Part shown: positions 16,594 through 25,274 of the stretch, piece by piece | How the letters are laid out: each line of letters begins with the position of its first letter | Numbering within the stretch: position 1 is the first letter of the stretch | Translations under genes and position numbers: made by a program | The notes under the pieces: generated by a model | Seen by the model: only the letters and a program-made list of their open reading frames with translations | Databases searched by the model: none | What the model was told of the DNA's origin: nothing | From: Devosia sp. 66-14 | GTDB lineage: Bacteria; Pseudomonadota; Alphaproteobacteria; Rhizobiales; Devosiaceae | DNA: 64,000 nt | Assembly: GCA_001899085.1 (NCBI GenBank) | Contig: MKVB01000006.1 | Coordinates: 144,589 to 208,588, forward strand | Reading direction: 5' to 3'

Positions 16594-16675
16594 GGTTTGC
16601 TCCTTGCTTGGACGAGGAGCCTAGCGGGCGGTGACCGCAGGGAATTGTAGTTTCGCGACACAAGGAGATCGGTGG

Positions 16676-16999
16676 ATGATCCTGCGCCAATGGTCGGCCC
16701 GTATCCGTACCGCGGATGAAGCACGCTACGTGGCCTATATCGAGGAGACCGGCGCCGCGCATTACGCCGCGACGCAGGGCAATCTGGGGTTCCAGATCCT
16801 TACCAGCGCCGGGGCCGACGGGCTGAGCACGGTGACGACGCTCAGCTGGTGGACCGATATCGAGGCAGTGAAACGGTTTGCCGGAGACGATTATCAGCGG
16901 GCGCAGTAATACCCAGAGGACGATGCCTTTCTGGTGGAAAGGACCGAGTTCGTGCAGCACCACCTGGTGCGGACATCGCAGATGAGCGGCGTGCACTGA
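16676..16999 (+). pseudogene. ABM-like monooxygenase/dimeric barrel gene interrupted by an in-frame TAA
   Basis: The frame starts at ATG 16676 (AAGGAG upstream) and encodes an antibiotic-biosynthesis-monooxygenase-like fold: MILRQWSARIRTADEARYVAYIEETG, then LTSAGADGLSTVTTLSWWTDIEAVKRFAGDDYQRAQ. A TAA stop follows at 16907-16909, giving 77 residues. Without a break in frame the coding sequence continues YPEDDAFLVERTEFVQHHLVRTSQMSGVH to a TGA at 16997-16999. The family's usual C-terminus has YYPEDD(A/E)FLLE, so the stop replaces the first Tyr (TAC to TAA). The product is thus a truncated protein or an early pseudogene. The AraC gene begins 4 nt after the downstream stop. Confidence 0.75.
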
Positions 17000-17003
17000 C
17001 GCC

Positions 17004-17825
17004 ATGCGGCAGAACGATCCCAAACCGGTCGATCCGGCCGTGAAGCCGGCGCGCGGGCTGCTGCACAAGCGAACCAGCTTCGAGCATTTCGAGCTGACCC
17101 GTTTTTCGCCGTCGGACGACCTCGGCGAGTGGGTCGAGCACCACTGGATGATCCTCTACGACCTGGGGACCCGGCCGCCCTACACGCAGCGCAATCTCAG
17201 CCACCCCAACCAGCACGTGGTGATCGACTCGCGCGGCGAGACCGGGATTTTCGGGGCCGCGACCGGTGTTTTCGAGACGACGCTGAGCGGCACAGGGCGC
17301 GTCTTCGCGACGAAGTTCTGGCCAGGAGCGTTCCGGCCGTTCTTCGGGCGAGCGGTGAGCGCGCTAAGCGACAGCTGGGTGCCGGTCGAGACGGTGTTCT
17401 CGCGGACATCGGCAGAGCTGCAGCACGAATTCGCCGGCCTCAACGATCCTCTGGGCATGGCGGAGCGGATGGAAGACCTGGTTCGCGCGCGGTTGCCGAA
17501 GCCGGACGAGAAGGCGAGCCTCGCAAGGCGGATCGTGCAGTTCGCCGAGGCCAACCTCGAACTGGTGTCAGCCGGAGAACTGGCCGGCGCGTTCGGACTG
17601 GGGCTCAGGGCCCTGCAGCGGCTGTTCGACGAGTATGTCGGGGCCTCGCCCAAATGGGTGATCGACCGCTACCGGATGCTGGAAGCGGTGGAAACCCTGA
17701 ATGCCGGTGCTCCGAACAGCCTGACGGACCTCGCATATCGGCTTGGCTATTTCGATCAGGCGGCGTTCAATCATGCGTTCGAGAAGCTCACCGGCGCACC
17801 GCCCAAGGCGTTTCTCGCACCATAG
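17004..17825 (+). CDS. AraC-family transcriptional regulator
   Basis: The 273-residue protein has an N-terminal DUF6597-like sensor region (HFELTRFSPSDDLGEWVEHHWMILYDL, GETGIFGAATGVFETTLSGTGRVFATKFWPGAFRPFF) and a C-terminal AraC double helix-turn-helix (~residues 185-265; LGLRALQRLFDEYVGASPKWVIDRYRMLEAVETL, then SLTDLAYRLGYFDQAAFNHAFEKLTGAPPKAFL). It starts 4 nt after the end of the interrupted monooxygenase frame and probably controls its own operon or the divergent DUF3224 gene. The ligand is unknown. Confidence 0.85.
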   Translation: MRQNDPKPVDPAVKPARGLLHKRTSFEHFELTRFSPSDDLGEWVEHHWMILYDLGTRPPYTQRNLSHPNQHVVIDSRGETGIFGAATGVFETTLSGTGRVFATKFWPGAFRPFFGRAVSALSDSWVPVETVFSRTSAELQHEFAGLNDPLGMAERMEDLVRARLPKPDEKASLARRIVQFAEANLELVSAGELAGAFGLGLRALQRLFDEYVGASPKWVIDRYRMLEAVETLNAGAPNSLTDLAYRLGYFDQAAFNHAFEKLTGAPPKAFLAP

Positions 17826-17848
17826 GCGTTCCTCGGGGAAGGATGATC

Positions 17849-18286
17849 ATGACCTCGCCATTCGACAGCTGGCTGTTCTGGGCGCTGCTTTCCGCGGTGT
17901 TTGCGGCCATGACGGCGATCTTTGCCAAGATCGGCATCGAGAACATCGACAGCGATTTCGCCACGCTGATCCGCACCGGCGTGATCATCGTGGTGCTGGC
18001 GGGGATCGTTCTGGCGCTGGGCAAGTTCCAACCGCTGGACACGATCTCGGGCAAGACCTGGCTGTTCCTGGTGCTGTCAGGGCTGGCGACCGGCGCTTCG
18101 TGGCTGGCGTATTTCCGGGCGTTGAAGCTTGGACAGGCGGCCGAGGTGGCCCCGATCGACAAGCTCAGCGTGGTTCTGGTGGCGATCTTCGGCGTGTTGT
18201 TCCTGGGGGAGAAGCTGACGCTGCAGAGCTGGATCGGCGTCGGTCTGATCGCCGTTGGTGCAGTGACGCTCGCCTGGAAGATCTGA
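17849..18286 (+). CDS. EamA-family transporter, half-size (one EamA domain)
   Basis: The ATG at 17849 is chosen because GGGGAAGGA sits 5 nt upstream; an ATG at 17843 overlaps that ribosome site. The 145-residue product has five predicted membrane helices and one EamA domain (FWALLSAVFAAMTAIFAKIGIENIDSDFATLIRTGVIIVVLA ... LDTISGKTWLFLVLSGLATGASWLAYFRALKLGQAAEVAPIDKLSVVLVAIFGVLFLGEKL). This is half the length of ten-helix DMT exporters, so it probably works as a dimer, like small multidrug-type proteins. It follows the AraC gene by 23 nt and may be in its operon. Substrate unknown. Confidence 0.85.
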   Translation: MTSPFDSWLFWALLSAVFAAMTAIFAKIGIENIDSDFATLIRTGVIIVVLAGIVLALGKFQPLDTISGKTWLFLVLSGLATGASWLAYFRALKLGQAAEVAPIDKLSVVLVAIFGVLFLGEKLTLQSWIGVGLIAVGAVTLAWKI

Positions 18287-18369
18287 GCGCGCTGCAGGCA
18301 GCCCCTGGAAGATGACCAAACCCGAGCCTCCCTTGCAGGAGGCCGGGTGGGACTGCCTGCTCTGTCGGC

Positions 18370-18801
18370 CTAATGCTGGCTATGCATGCCGCCGGGTTCG
18401 GAGATTTCCTGCAGCGCATGGGCGCTGGCGCGGCCCGAGTCGGCGAGGGCGACATCGCCCAGCGAGATCATGCCGATGAGCCGCTTCTCGCGGCTGAGCA
18501 CCGGCAGTCGGCGGATCTTGAACTCGGCCATCTGCTCGGAGACTTCGGACAGTTCCTCGTCTTCGTAGCACCAGCGGGGGCTGGAACTCATGACCTGGCG
18601 GACGCGCGTCTCGGGGCCCATGCCCTCGGCCACGGCACGGATGCAGATGTCCCGATCGGTGATCATGCCGACCAGCCGGTCGTTCTCACCCACCGGCAGT
18701 GCGCCGGCATCGATCTCACGCAGGGTACGCGCGACGGAGCGGATGGTATCATCGGGCGAGCAGAGCTCGACATCGGTGCTCATGCATTCGCTGACTTTCA
18801 T
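18370..18801 (-). CDS. CBS-domain pair protein
   Basis: The ATG at 18801 has GGGAGA about 7 nt upstream and is preferred to an ATG six bases earlier. The 143-residue protein is almost entirely two CBS motifs (residues ~5-60 and ~70-125: VSECMSTDVELCSPDDTIRSVARTLREIDAGALPVGENDRLVGMITDRDI and VRQVMSSSPRWCYEDEELSEVSEQMAEFKIRRLPVLSREKRLIGMISLGD). CBS pairs bind adenosyl ligands (AMP, ATP, SAM) and act as energy sensors. Stand-alone forms like this are common in alphaproteobacteria, often linked to general stress. It is convergent with the EamA gene. Confidence 0.87.
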   Translation of the reverse strand: MKVSECMSTDVELCSPDDTIRSVARTLREIDAGALPVGENDRLVGMITDRDICIRAVAEGMGPETRVRQVMSSSPRWCYEDEELSEVSEQMAEFKIRRLPVLSREKRLIGMISLGDVALADSGRASAHALQEISEPGGMHSQH

Positions 18802-18819
18802 GGCCATTCTCCCTGTTGG

Positions 18820-18846
18820 AGCGCTTTCAGGGCTTTTGAAAGCGCT
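18820..18846. other. Long perfect stem-loop upstream of the CBS gene
   Basis: AGCGCTTTCA (18820-18829) and TGAAAGCGCT (18837-18846) form a 10-bp stem with a 7-nt loop. It lies 19 bp upstream of the CBS start and 87 bp past the end of the kinase-like gene. Both are on the minus strand, so it could be a factor-assisted terminator or an operator; there is no T-run. The GC-rich stretch 18851-18880 beside it also has stem potential. Confidence 0.45.
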
Positions 18847-18932
18847 GCTGCGGGGACGGCGGGGCGCCGCCCCTGCGGGAAGAATGCAGCAGGGGTCGGA
18901 GAGTTCAGCGCATCGGCTGAAACAGATTTCCC

Positions 18933-19796
18933 TCAGGCAGTATCGTAGGCGCCGAGCAGCAGCGGCAGGATGCTGATCTGCTGCGTCACCGGGTTGCCGT
19001 CCTCAATGTCCCAGGCGGCGCTGAGGGCAGCGTGCGCCGAAGCCCAGGCGAGCAGGTGGCGGCGCGGGATGCCCGTGCGCGCCGCAATCATACGGGAGTG
19101 GCTGCCGACGCGAGACGCGCTGATGACGAAATCGTCGCTCTGCTCCGGGTTGAGGAAGCTGTTGGCGTAGTCGTAGGCCGGATCGCCGATAAGGCCCTTG
19201 GGGTCGATCGCGACCCAGCCCCGGCTGCCATGCGCGATGTTGTCGTGATGCACATCGCCGTGCAGCGGCAGGGCAGCCATGGGGCGGTCGAACAGGTTGT
19301 AGGCGATGCCGGTGGCACGCCCGACCAGGTCCCGCGCCTGGCGCGGCCAGGCGCCGGCGCCGACGCGGAACAAGGCTTCGAAGCGCTGGCGCAGCGGGGT
19401 GAGCCCGGCCGGCGGCGCCGTGTCGCGCGGCGCGTGCAGCTTTTCCACGGTGTCACAGAGAATCTCGGTGGCTTCCGCATCGCGGCCGGCGCGGGCGACG
19501 TCTCCGAGCGTCTCGCCGGCGGCCAGCTCCATCAGTACGGCGTCGCGAGCGAGGCCGTAGATCGCGGCGGCGCCGTTGCCGGCGTACCAGACCAGCAGGC
19601 TGCCACCGTTGCGCTCGTCATCGCCGGTGCCCGGCTTCAGGAGCTTGAGCACCGCGGGCGGCTGGCCGGTGCGCTCGACACGATAGACGAAGCTGGTGGG
19701 GGTTTCGACCAGCAGCGTCGGACGGGTCAGCGACCAGCGCGCCAGGGCGCGGCTGAGCATGGTGGCGTCGGGGGTGGGATTGAGGAGCGTGGCCAT
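18933..19796 (-). CDS. Streptomycin 6-kinase-like aminoglycoside phosphotransferase (APH(6) family)
   Basis: The 287-residue protein resembles APH(6)-type kinases (Pfam APH_6_hur). It shows an ATP-site lysine (VLKLLKP, K51), DDERNGGSLLVWYAGNGAAAIYG (59-81), the catalytic HGD and downstream Asn in PLHGDVHHDNI (177-187), and AIDPKGLIGDPAYDYAN (196-212), where the family's metal-binding Asp sits in DPKG. APH(6) enzymes phosphorylate the 6-OH of streptomycin. Chromosomal homologues in soil bacteria may instead act on other cyclitols. No mobile element adjoins it, so this looks like a resident gene. Activity against antibiotics is inference. Confidence 0.8.
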   Translation of the reverse strand: MATLLNPTPDATMLSRALARWSLTRPTLLVETPTSFVYRVERTGQPPAVLKLLKPGTGDDERNGGSLLVWYAGNGAAAIYGLARDAVLMELAAGETLGDVARAGRDAEATEILCDTVEKLHAPRDTAPPAGLTPLRQRFEALFRVGAGAWPRQARDLVGRATGIAYNLFDRPMAALPLHGDVHHDNIAHGSRGWVAIDPKGLIGDPAYDYANSFLNPEQSDDFVISASRVGSHSRMIAARTGIPRRHLLAWASAHAALSAAWDIEDGNPVTQQISILPLLLGAYDTA

Positions 19797-19820
19797 GTCA
19801 CCCCATTAGCCCAGAGGGGT

Positions 19821-19850
19821 AAAAAGAAACCCCGCGGCATGCCGCGGGGT
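19821..19850 (-). terminator. Rho-independent terminator of the alpha-galactoside operon
   Basis: A perfect 22-bp palindrome (ACCCCGCGGC-AT-GCCGCGGGGT, 19829-19850) is followed on the minus strand by TTTCTTTTT. It lies 36 nt beyond the stop codon of the GH4 gene, the last gene of the operon. Confidence 0.9.
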
Positions 19851-19886
19851 CAGGTCAGGGAGGAGATGTCGCTGGTCGGACGGCCG

Positions 19887-21254
19887 TCAGGCGACCCGCT
19901 GCTTCTTGGCAGGACGGGCCCAGGCCGGGATCCAGTCACCATGCGCGGCCAGCAGATCGTCGGTGAGGTTCCAGATCTGCTCGAGGTCGAGCTCGGCAGC
20001 GGTGTGCGGATCCATCATCGCGGCGTGATAGATGTGCTCCTTGTTCTCGGTCATCAGCGCCGCGACGGTGAGCTCCTGCACGTTGATGTTGGTGCGGATG
20101 AGCGCGGTCAGTTGCGGCGGCAGGTCGCCGATATAGGTCGGCTGGATGCCCGAGGCGTCGACGAGGCACGGAACCTCGACGGCGGCGTTGAACGGCAGGT
20201 TGGTGATGACGCCGTTGTTGCGGACGTTGCCGTAAATGACGCCGGGCTCGCCGGTCCACACCGAGTTGACGATCTCGGAGGCGTATTCCTTGCTTTGCTT
20301 GACCTCGATGGTGTTGGCCTTGCGGTACTCGTCGGAGGTGGTTTTCCACTTGGCGATCTGCTCGACGCAGCGCTTGGGGTATTCGTCGAGCGGAATGCCG
20401 AACCTCTCGATGATGTCCTCGCGACCTTCCTTGATGAAGTACGGGGTGTACTCGGCGAAGTGCTCGGAGCTCTCGGTGACGAAATAGCCGAGCCGGGTCA
20501 GCATCTCGTAGCGCACCTTGTTGGGGCAGCGCGGGTTCCAGGTCGGCTTGGGCGCCCTGCCCTCGCGGTAGGCGCGGACCAGGTCGGGGTAGAGATCGCG
20601 GTACGAGCCGTCAGGCTGGCGATGCTCGAACTTGAGATAGAAGGCCATGTGGTTGATGCCGGCCGAGCGGTAGCGAATCTCGGAATAGGGAATCTCGAGA
20701 TCGTGGGCCAGTTCCATGGCGGTGCCCTGCACCGAGTGGCAGAGCCCGACCTGCTTGATGGTCGGGTATTTCTCCGCAATGGCCCAGGTGTTGATGGCCA
20801 TCGGGTTGACGTATTGCAGCATCACCGCCTCGGGGGCGACTTCCAGCATGTCCTCGCAGATCGACCACAGATGCGGCACGGTGCGCAGGCCGCGCATGAT
20901 GCCGCCGACCCCGAGGGTGTCGGCGATGGTCTGGCGCAGGTTGTACTTCTTGGGCACCTCGAAATCGACCACGGTCGAGGGCTCGTAGCCGCCGATCTGG
21001 AAGCAGACGACGACGAAGTTGGTGCCATCGAGCGCTTCGCGCTGGTTCGAGAAGGTCTTCACGGTGGCAGGAACGCCGAGGGTGTTCACCAGCTTGCCCG
21101 CAATGATGGCGCTCTCTTCGAGGCGTTGCGGGTTGATGTCCATCAGGCGGATTTCAGCGCCGGTCAGTGCCTCGCGCTGCAGGATATCGCCGACGATGTT
21201 CTTCATGAACACGGACGAGCCGGCGCCGATGAAGGTGATCTTGGGGTTGGCCAT
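19887..21254 (-). CDS. GH4 alpha-galactosidase (MelA/AgaL type)
   Basis: The 455-residue protein is a family GH4 glycosidase, which works by NAD+- and Mn2+-dependent oxidation-elimination. Visible features are the NAD-binding GAGSSVF (residues 10-16), FQIGGYEPS (85-93), the NP pair (150-151), the metal ligands C172-H173 in VGLCHSVQGT, and GINHMAFY (N201, H202). The CHSVQ variant is typical of alpha-galactosidases of the MelA/AgaL branch. The start has GGAGACA upstream. It is the last gene of an ABC transporter operon whose divergent AraC regulator resembles MelR/AgpT, so melibiose, raffinose or related alpha-galactosides are the likely substrates. Confidence 0.9.
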   Translation of the reverse strand: MANPKITFIGAGSSVFMKNIVGDILQREALTGAEIRLMDINPQRLEESAIIAGKLVNTLGVPATVKTFSNQREALDGTNFVVVCFQIGGYEPSTVVDFEVPKKYNLRQTIADTLGVGGIMRGLRTVPHLWSICEDMLEVAPEAVMLQYVNPMAINTWAIAEKYPTIKQVGLCHSVQGTAMELAHDLEIPYSEIRYRSAGINHMAFYLKFEHRQPDGSYRDLYPDLVRAYREGRAPKPTWNPRCPNKVRYEMLTRLGYFVTESSEHFAEYTPYFIKEGREDIIERFGIPLDEYPKRCVEQIAKWKTTSDEYRKANTIEVKQSKEYASEIVNSVWTGEPGVIYGNVRNNGVITNLPFNAAVEVPCLVDASGIQPTYIGDLPPQLTALIRTNINVQELTVAALMTENKEHIYHAAMMDPHTAAELDLEQIWNLTDDLLAAHGDWIPAWARPAKKQRVA

Positions 21255-21287
21255 TGGGGGTGTCTCCGTAAGTAGCGGTCGGGCCGG

Positions 21288-22958
21288 CTAGGCCGCGATT
21301 TCGAAGGCGGCTCGCACGAGCCGCGATGTGTATTCGGTCTTGGGGTTCTCCAGAACCTCGCTGACCGGCCCTTGTTCGACGATCTTGCCGTATTGCATGA
21401 CCATCACCCGGTGGCACAGGGCTTTGACGACCTTGAGGTCGTGCGAGATGAACAGGTAGCTCAGGCCTTTCTCGGCCTGCAGCTTGCGCAGCAGTTCGAT
21501 GATCTGGGCCTGCACCGAGAGGTCGAGCGCCGAAGTCGGCTCGTCCAGGAGAATGAACTCGGGCTCCAGCGCAATGGCCCGGGCAATGGCGAGGCGCTGG
21601 CGCTGGCCGCCCGAAAACTCGTGCGGGAAGCGACTGAGAATGGTGTCGGGCAAGCCGGCGTCGCGCAGCGCCTGGCGAACGCGCTCCACCCGCTCGCGGG
21701 AATTGGCGCCGATGCCGTTGACGATCAGGCCCTCCTCGATGATCTGGCGCACGCTCATGCGCGGGTTCAGCGAGGCGAAGGGGTCCTGGAAAACGATCTG
21801 CATGCGCGAGCGCAGCGGCCGCATCTGCTGACGATCCTTGGTGTCGATGCGCTCACCATCGAACAGGATCTCACCGCCTTGGTTGCCGATGAGGCGGATC
21901 AAGGCCTGCCCGAACGTGGTCTTGCCGGAACCGGACTCGCCGACGAGGCCGAGTGTCTCGTGCTTTTTCACGTTCAGCGATAGCTTGTCCACCGCAACCA
22001 GCTCGAAGAAATCGGGGCTGAAGAAGCCGCCGCGCTTCAGGGTGAAGGCGACTTTCACATCCTTGCCCTCGAGGACGGTCGGCGAGTCGCCCGCGATCGG
22101 AACAGCGGCGCCCTTGGGCTCGGACGCAAGCAGGTGCCGGGTGTAGCTGTGGCGCGGGTTGGCGAACAGCGCTTCGGTCGTGTTGTGCTCCTGCACCCTG
22201 CCGTTCTGCATGACATAGACGTAGTCGGAGAACTGTTTGACGATGGTCAGGTCATGGGTGATGAGAATCACCGCCATGCCGTATTTCGACTTCAGATCCT
22301 TGATCAGGTTGAGGATCTGGGCCTGCACGGTGACGTCGAGAGCCGTGGTCGGCTCGTCGGCGATCAGCACGTCGGGCCGGTTGGCGAGCGCCATGGCGAT
22401 CATGACGCGCTGCCGCTGACCGCCCGACATCTGGTGCGGATACTGCCTGAGGCGCGCCGCCGGCTCGGGAATCTGCACATCCTCGAGCAGCTGCTGGGCC
22501 CGCTTCATCGCCTCGCCACGACTGATCCGATTGTGCAACTGCAGGATTTCGCAGAGCTGGGCGCCGACGGTGTAGATCGGGTTCAGCGAGCTCATCGGCT
22601 CCTGGAAGATCATCGAGATGTCGTTGCCGCGGAGCTTGCGCATTCCGGCATCGGGGAGCTTCAGGATGTCCTTGTCGCCCAGCGTGATGCGGGACTTGCC
22701 GCTGATCGTCGCGCGCTTGGTGAGCAGCCGCATGACGGTGCGGGCGGTGACCGACTTACCCGAACCGCTTTCGCCGACCAGCGCGATGGTCTCGCCCTTG
22801 TGGAGCTGGAACGAGACATCGCGAACGGCGTTGACGATGCCGCCCTCGACCTTGAAATCGACCGCGATATTGCGGGCGTCGAGGATCAGTTCGCGGCCGT
22901 GGCTGCCCAGGTCGTAACGTTCGGGCGGCGAGAGATCGTTGCTGTCGATAGTGCTCAT
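21288..22958 (-). CDS. Fused double-ATPase subunit of an oligopeptide-type ABC transporter
   Basis: At 556 residues this is a fusion of OppD-like and OppF-like ATPases. The first half has Walker A GESGSGKS (~60), signature MSGGQRQRV, Walker B VLIADEPTTALD. The second half has GESGSGKT (~residue 343), FSGGQRQRLA, FILLDEPTSALD and a C-terminal KALCHRVMVMQYGKIVEQGP region. Each half is intact, so one polypeptide can supply both sites. It lies between the permease genes (10 nt gap) and the GH4 gene (34 nt). In this operon the peptide-type transporter probably imports alpha-galactosides, as in the rhizobial agp system. Confidence 0.92.
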   Translation of the reverse strand: MSTIDSNDLSPPERYDLGSHGRELILDARNIAVDFKVEGGIVNAVRDVSFQLHKGETIALVGESGSGKSVTARTVMRLLTKRATISGKSRITLGDKDILKLPDAGMRKLRGNDISMIFQEPMSSLNPIYTVGAQLCEILQLHNRISRGEAMKRAQQLLEDVQIPEPAARLRQYPHQMSGGQRQRVMIAMALANRPDVLIADEPTTALDVTVQAQILNLIKDLKSKYGMAVILITHDLTIVKQFSDYVYVMQNGRVQEHNTTEALFANPRHSYTRHLLASEPKGAAVPIAGDSPTVLEGKDVKVAFTLKRGGFFSPDFFELVAVDKLSLNVKKHETLGLVGESGSGKTTFGQALIRLIGNQGGEILFDGERIDTKDRQQMRPLRSRMQIVFQDPFASLNPRMSVRQIIEEGLIVNGIGANSRERVERVRQALRDAGLPDTILSRFPHEFSGGQRQRLAIARAIALEPEFILLDEPTSALDLSVQAQIIELLRKLQAEKGLSYLFISHDLKVVKALCHRVMVMQYGKIVEQGPVSEVLENPKTEYTSRLVRAAFEIAA

Positions 22959-22967
22959 CTCTTCACC

Positions 22968-24188
22968 TCAATAGGGGTCGATGGCGTCGCGGAGGCCGTC
23001 GCCAAGCGCATTGAAGGCGAAGACGGTGATCAGCACGAACACGACCGGGCTTAGAATCCAGGGATAGGAGCCGATCACCGAGAAGGTGCCGGTGTCCTGC
23101 AGCATCAGGCCCCAGGAGATCAGCGGCGGCTTCACCGCGAAGCCGAGATAGCCGAGGAAGCTCTCGAGCAGCACGACGCTCGGAATGGCGATGGTCACCG
23201 CGACGATCAGGTGGCTCGAGACGTTGGGCAGGATGTGCCTCAGAATGATGCGCCAGTCGGACGAGCCGACCGCGATAGCAGCGCGGACATACTCGATGCG
23301 GGCGAGCGCCAGGGTCTTGGAGCGCACCTCGCGGGCCAGCTGGGCCCAGCCAAGCGCCGCCATGACGCCGATGACGAAGGCGATGAAGACGTTGGAAGGC
23401 GCCGTCACCGGGATCAAAGAGGTGAGCGCGAGGTAGAGCGGGAGTTGCGGGAACGCCAGCACGAGATCGACGAAGCGCTGCACCCAGGCATCGAGGCGGC
23501 CACCCAGATAGCCCGAGGCGATGCCGATCAAGGTGCCGAGTACCGTGGTGAGCGACACCACCGCCAGCGCGATGGTCAGCGAGATCTGCGAGCCGACGAT
23601 GCCGCGCGAAAGGATGTCGCGGCCAAACTTGTCGGTGCCGAGGAAGTGGATCGGGCGGCCATCGACCGAACCGAAGAAATGGATGTCGGCGGGAATGATG
23701 CCGAGCAGGTTGTAACGGTGCCCCTTGACGAAGAAGCCGAGCGCCGTGGGATTGGTTTTGTCCGGACCGGTCATCGGCTGGAAGGTGACGGGATCGAACT
23801 CGCCGGTCTCGACGATCGGGTAGATATACGGGATCGGGCTGAAGCTGCCGTCGGGGGCGCTGAACTCGACATGGTCGGGCGGCGCAAAGCCGATCTCGGC
23901 GCGCTTGGGATCCATCGGGGCGAAGAAATCGCCGAAGATGGCCATGAGGATCAACGCGACCGTCAGCACGAGGCCGATCATTCCCATGGTGGAGCGGCGG
24001 AACCGGCGCCAGACCAGCGTGGCATAGGTCTCGTTCCCATGGGCGAAGCGGCCGCCAACGATGGGCTGGCCATCCGCCGCAGGGTCGGCGGGCGGCAGCT
24101 GGTGCTCGGCGGGGGTCGCGAGTTCGGCCGATTTGGCGACGCCGGTCTCTGCGGGGCTGAGGGTGGGCTTATCGGCGATGGTGCTCAT
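22968..24188 (-). CDS. ABC transporter permease (OppC-like)
   Basis: The 406-residue integral membrane protein has a Pro-rich cytosolic N-terminal tail (~60 residues), a first helix (MIGLVLTVALILMAIFGDFFAP), a long periplasmic insert (~residues 95-195) and then the BPD_transp_1 core with the EAA loop (AREVRSKTLALARIEYVRAAIAVGSSDWRIILRHILPN). It is longer than typical OppC (~300), mainly because of the periplasmic insert. Its start overlaps the upstream permease gene by 4 nt. It pairs with the permease at 24185-25204. Confidence 0.9.
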   Translation of the reverse strand: MSTIADKPTLSPAETGVAKSAELATPAEHQLPPADPAADGQPIVGGRFAHGNETYATLVWRRFRRSTMGMIGLVLTVALILMAIFGDFFAPMDPKRAEIGFAPPDHVEFSAPDGSFSPIPYIYPIVETGEFDPVTFQPMTGPDKTNPTALGFFVKGHRYNLLGIIPADIHFFGSVDGRPIHFLGTDKFGRDILSRGIVGSQISLTIALAVVSLTTVLGTLIGIASGYLGGRLDAWVQRFVDLVLAFPQLPLYLALTSLIPVTAPSNVFIAFVIGVMAALGWAQLAREVRSKTLALARIEYVRAAIAVGSSDWRIILRHILPNVSSHLIVAVTIAIPSVVLLESFLGYLGFAVKPPLISWGLMLQDTGTFSVIGSYPWILSPVVFVLITVFAFNALGDGLRDAIDPY

Positions 24189-25204
24189 TCGCGGTTCTCC
24201 CCGCCAAGACGGACACGCGGATCGACCGCCGCAAGCAGCAGGTCGGCGATGATGTTGCCGATAATCAGCGTCGCGGCCAGCACCAGGACGAACGTGGCGG
24301 TGACATAGACGTCACCCACCGCCATGGAGCCGACGATGGCCGGGCCGACGGTGGCAAGGCCGAAGACGATGGCGACCTCGATCTCACCGGTGAGCATGTA
24401 GGGCAGCGCCACGCCCTGGTAGGCGATGAGCGGGTGCAGCGCGTTGGGCACGGCATGCCGCATGATGACGGCGCCTTCGGACAGGCCCTTGGCGCGGGCC
24501 GTCTCGACATATTGCGCGTTGAGCACATCGAGCAGGTTTCCCCGCATGACGCGCATGTTGTAGGCGAGCCCGCCGAAGGTGGCGATGAAGACCACAGGCC
24601 AGACATGGCTGACGAGATCGACGAACTTGTCCCAACTCCAGGGCGCGCCGCCATATCTCGACGAGAAGAAGCTGCCGATCTCCTGCACGTTCAGCTTGAA
24701 GGCCAGGATGTAGATGATGATCAGCGCCAGGAGGAAGCGCGGCACGGTCATGCCGAGGAAGGAGATGACGCCGAAGGCGGTATCGATCCAGCTATATTGT
24801 CGGGTGGCGGCGATGATCCCCATGCCGATGCCGATGACCGAGGCGAGAAAGTGACAGGTCAGCGCCAGCAGCACGGTGCGCGGCAGGCGCTCCGCCACCA
24901 CGTCGCCGACGGGCTTGTTGTAGTACAGCGAGTGACCGAAATCGAAGCGGGTGACGATGCCCACCATCCAGTTGACGTACTGCACCGGCAGCGGCTCGTT
25001 GAGGCCGTTCTGCTCGCGATAGATCGCGGCCTGCTTCTCGGCTTCCTCGATGGTCGCCCCGCCCTGGTTGATCAGCATGGAGCGGATGTAGTCGCCGTAG
25101 TCGCCCGGAGGGGCCTGGATGATGGCGAAGGTCACGACGCTGAGAACCAGCAGGACCGGCAGGGCCGCCAGCACGCGCATCACCAGAAAACGCAGCAATT
25201 GCAT
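24185..25204 (-). CDS. ABC transporter permease (OppB-like)
   Basis: The 339-residue protein begins with the hallmark first helix of OppB/DppB permeases (LLRFLVMRVLAALPVLLVLSVVTFAIIQAPPGD) and has the core with the EAA loop (RGNLLDVLNAQYVETARAKGLSEGAVIMRHAVPNALHPLI). It lies between the binding-protein gene (70 nt upstream) and the OppC-like gene, with which it overlaps. It forms the membrane channel with that partner for the putative alpha-galactoside importer. Confidence 0.9.
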   Translation of the reverse strand: MQLLRFLVMRVLAALPVLLVLSVVTFAIIQAPPGDYGDYIRSMLINQGGATIEEAEKQAAIYREQNGLNEPLPVQYVNWMVGIVTRFDFGHSLYYNKPVGDVVAERLPRTVLLALTCHFLASVIGIGMGIIAATRQYSWIDTAFGVISFLGMTVPRFLLALIIIYILAFKLNVQEIGSFFSSRYGGAPWSWDKFVDLVSHVWPVVFIATFGGLAYNMRVMRGNLLDVLNAQYVETARAKGLSEGAVIMRHAVPNALHPLIAYQGVALPYMLTGEIEVAIVFGLATVGPAIVGSMAVGDVYVTATFVLVLAATLIIGNIIADLLLAAVDPRVRLGGENRE

Positions 25205-25274
25205 ATCGAAAATCTCCTCCGGTCAGGTGGCAAGGGGACCAGGGCCCCCTTGCCCGGATTCCGTCAGGTCGGGA

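Noticed and set aside
18820-18846. Stem AGCGCTTTCA/TGAAAGCGCT as a LacI operator
   Set aside because: It contains LacI-like TGAAAGCGCT halves, but the arms are 7 bp apart in the wrong arrangement and no regulator adjoins. Kept only as a stem-loop.
19032-21275. 747-codon plus-strand open frame opposite the kinase and GH4 genes
   Set aside because: It spans two unrelated real genes and their terminator, with repetitive, compositionally biased translation. It is a GC-rich antisense shadow.
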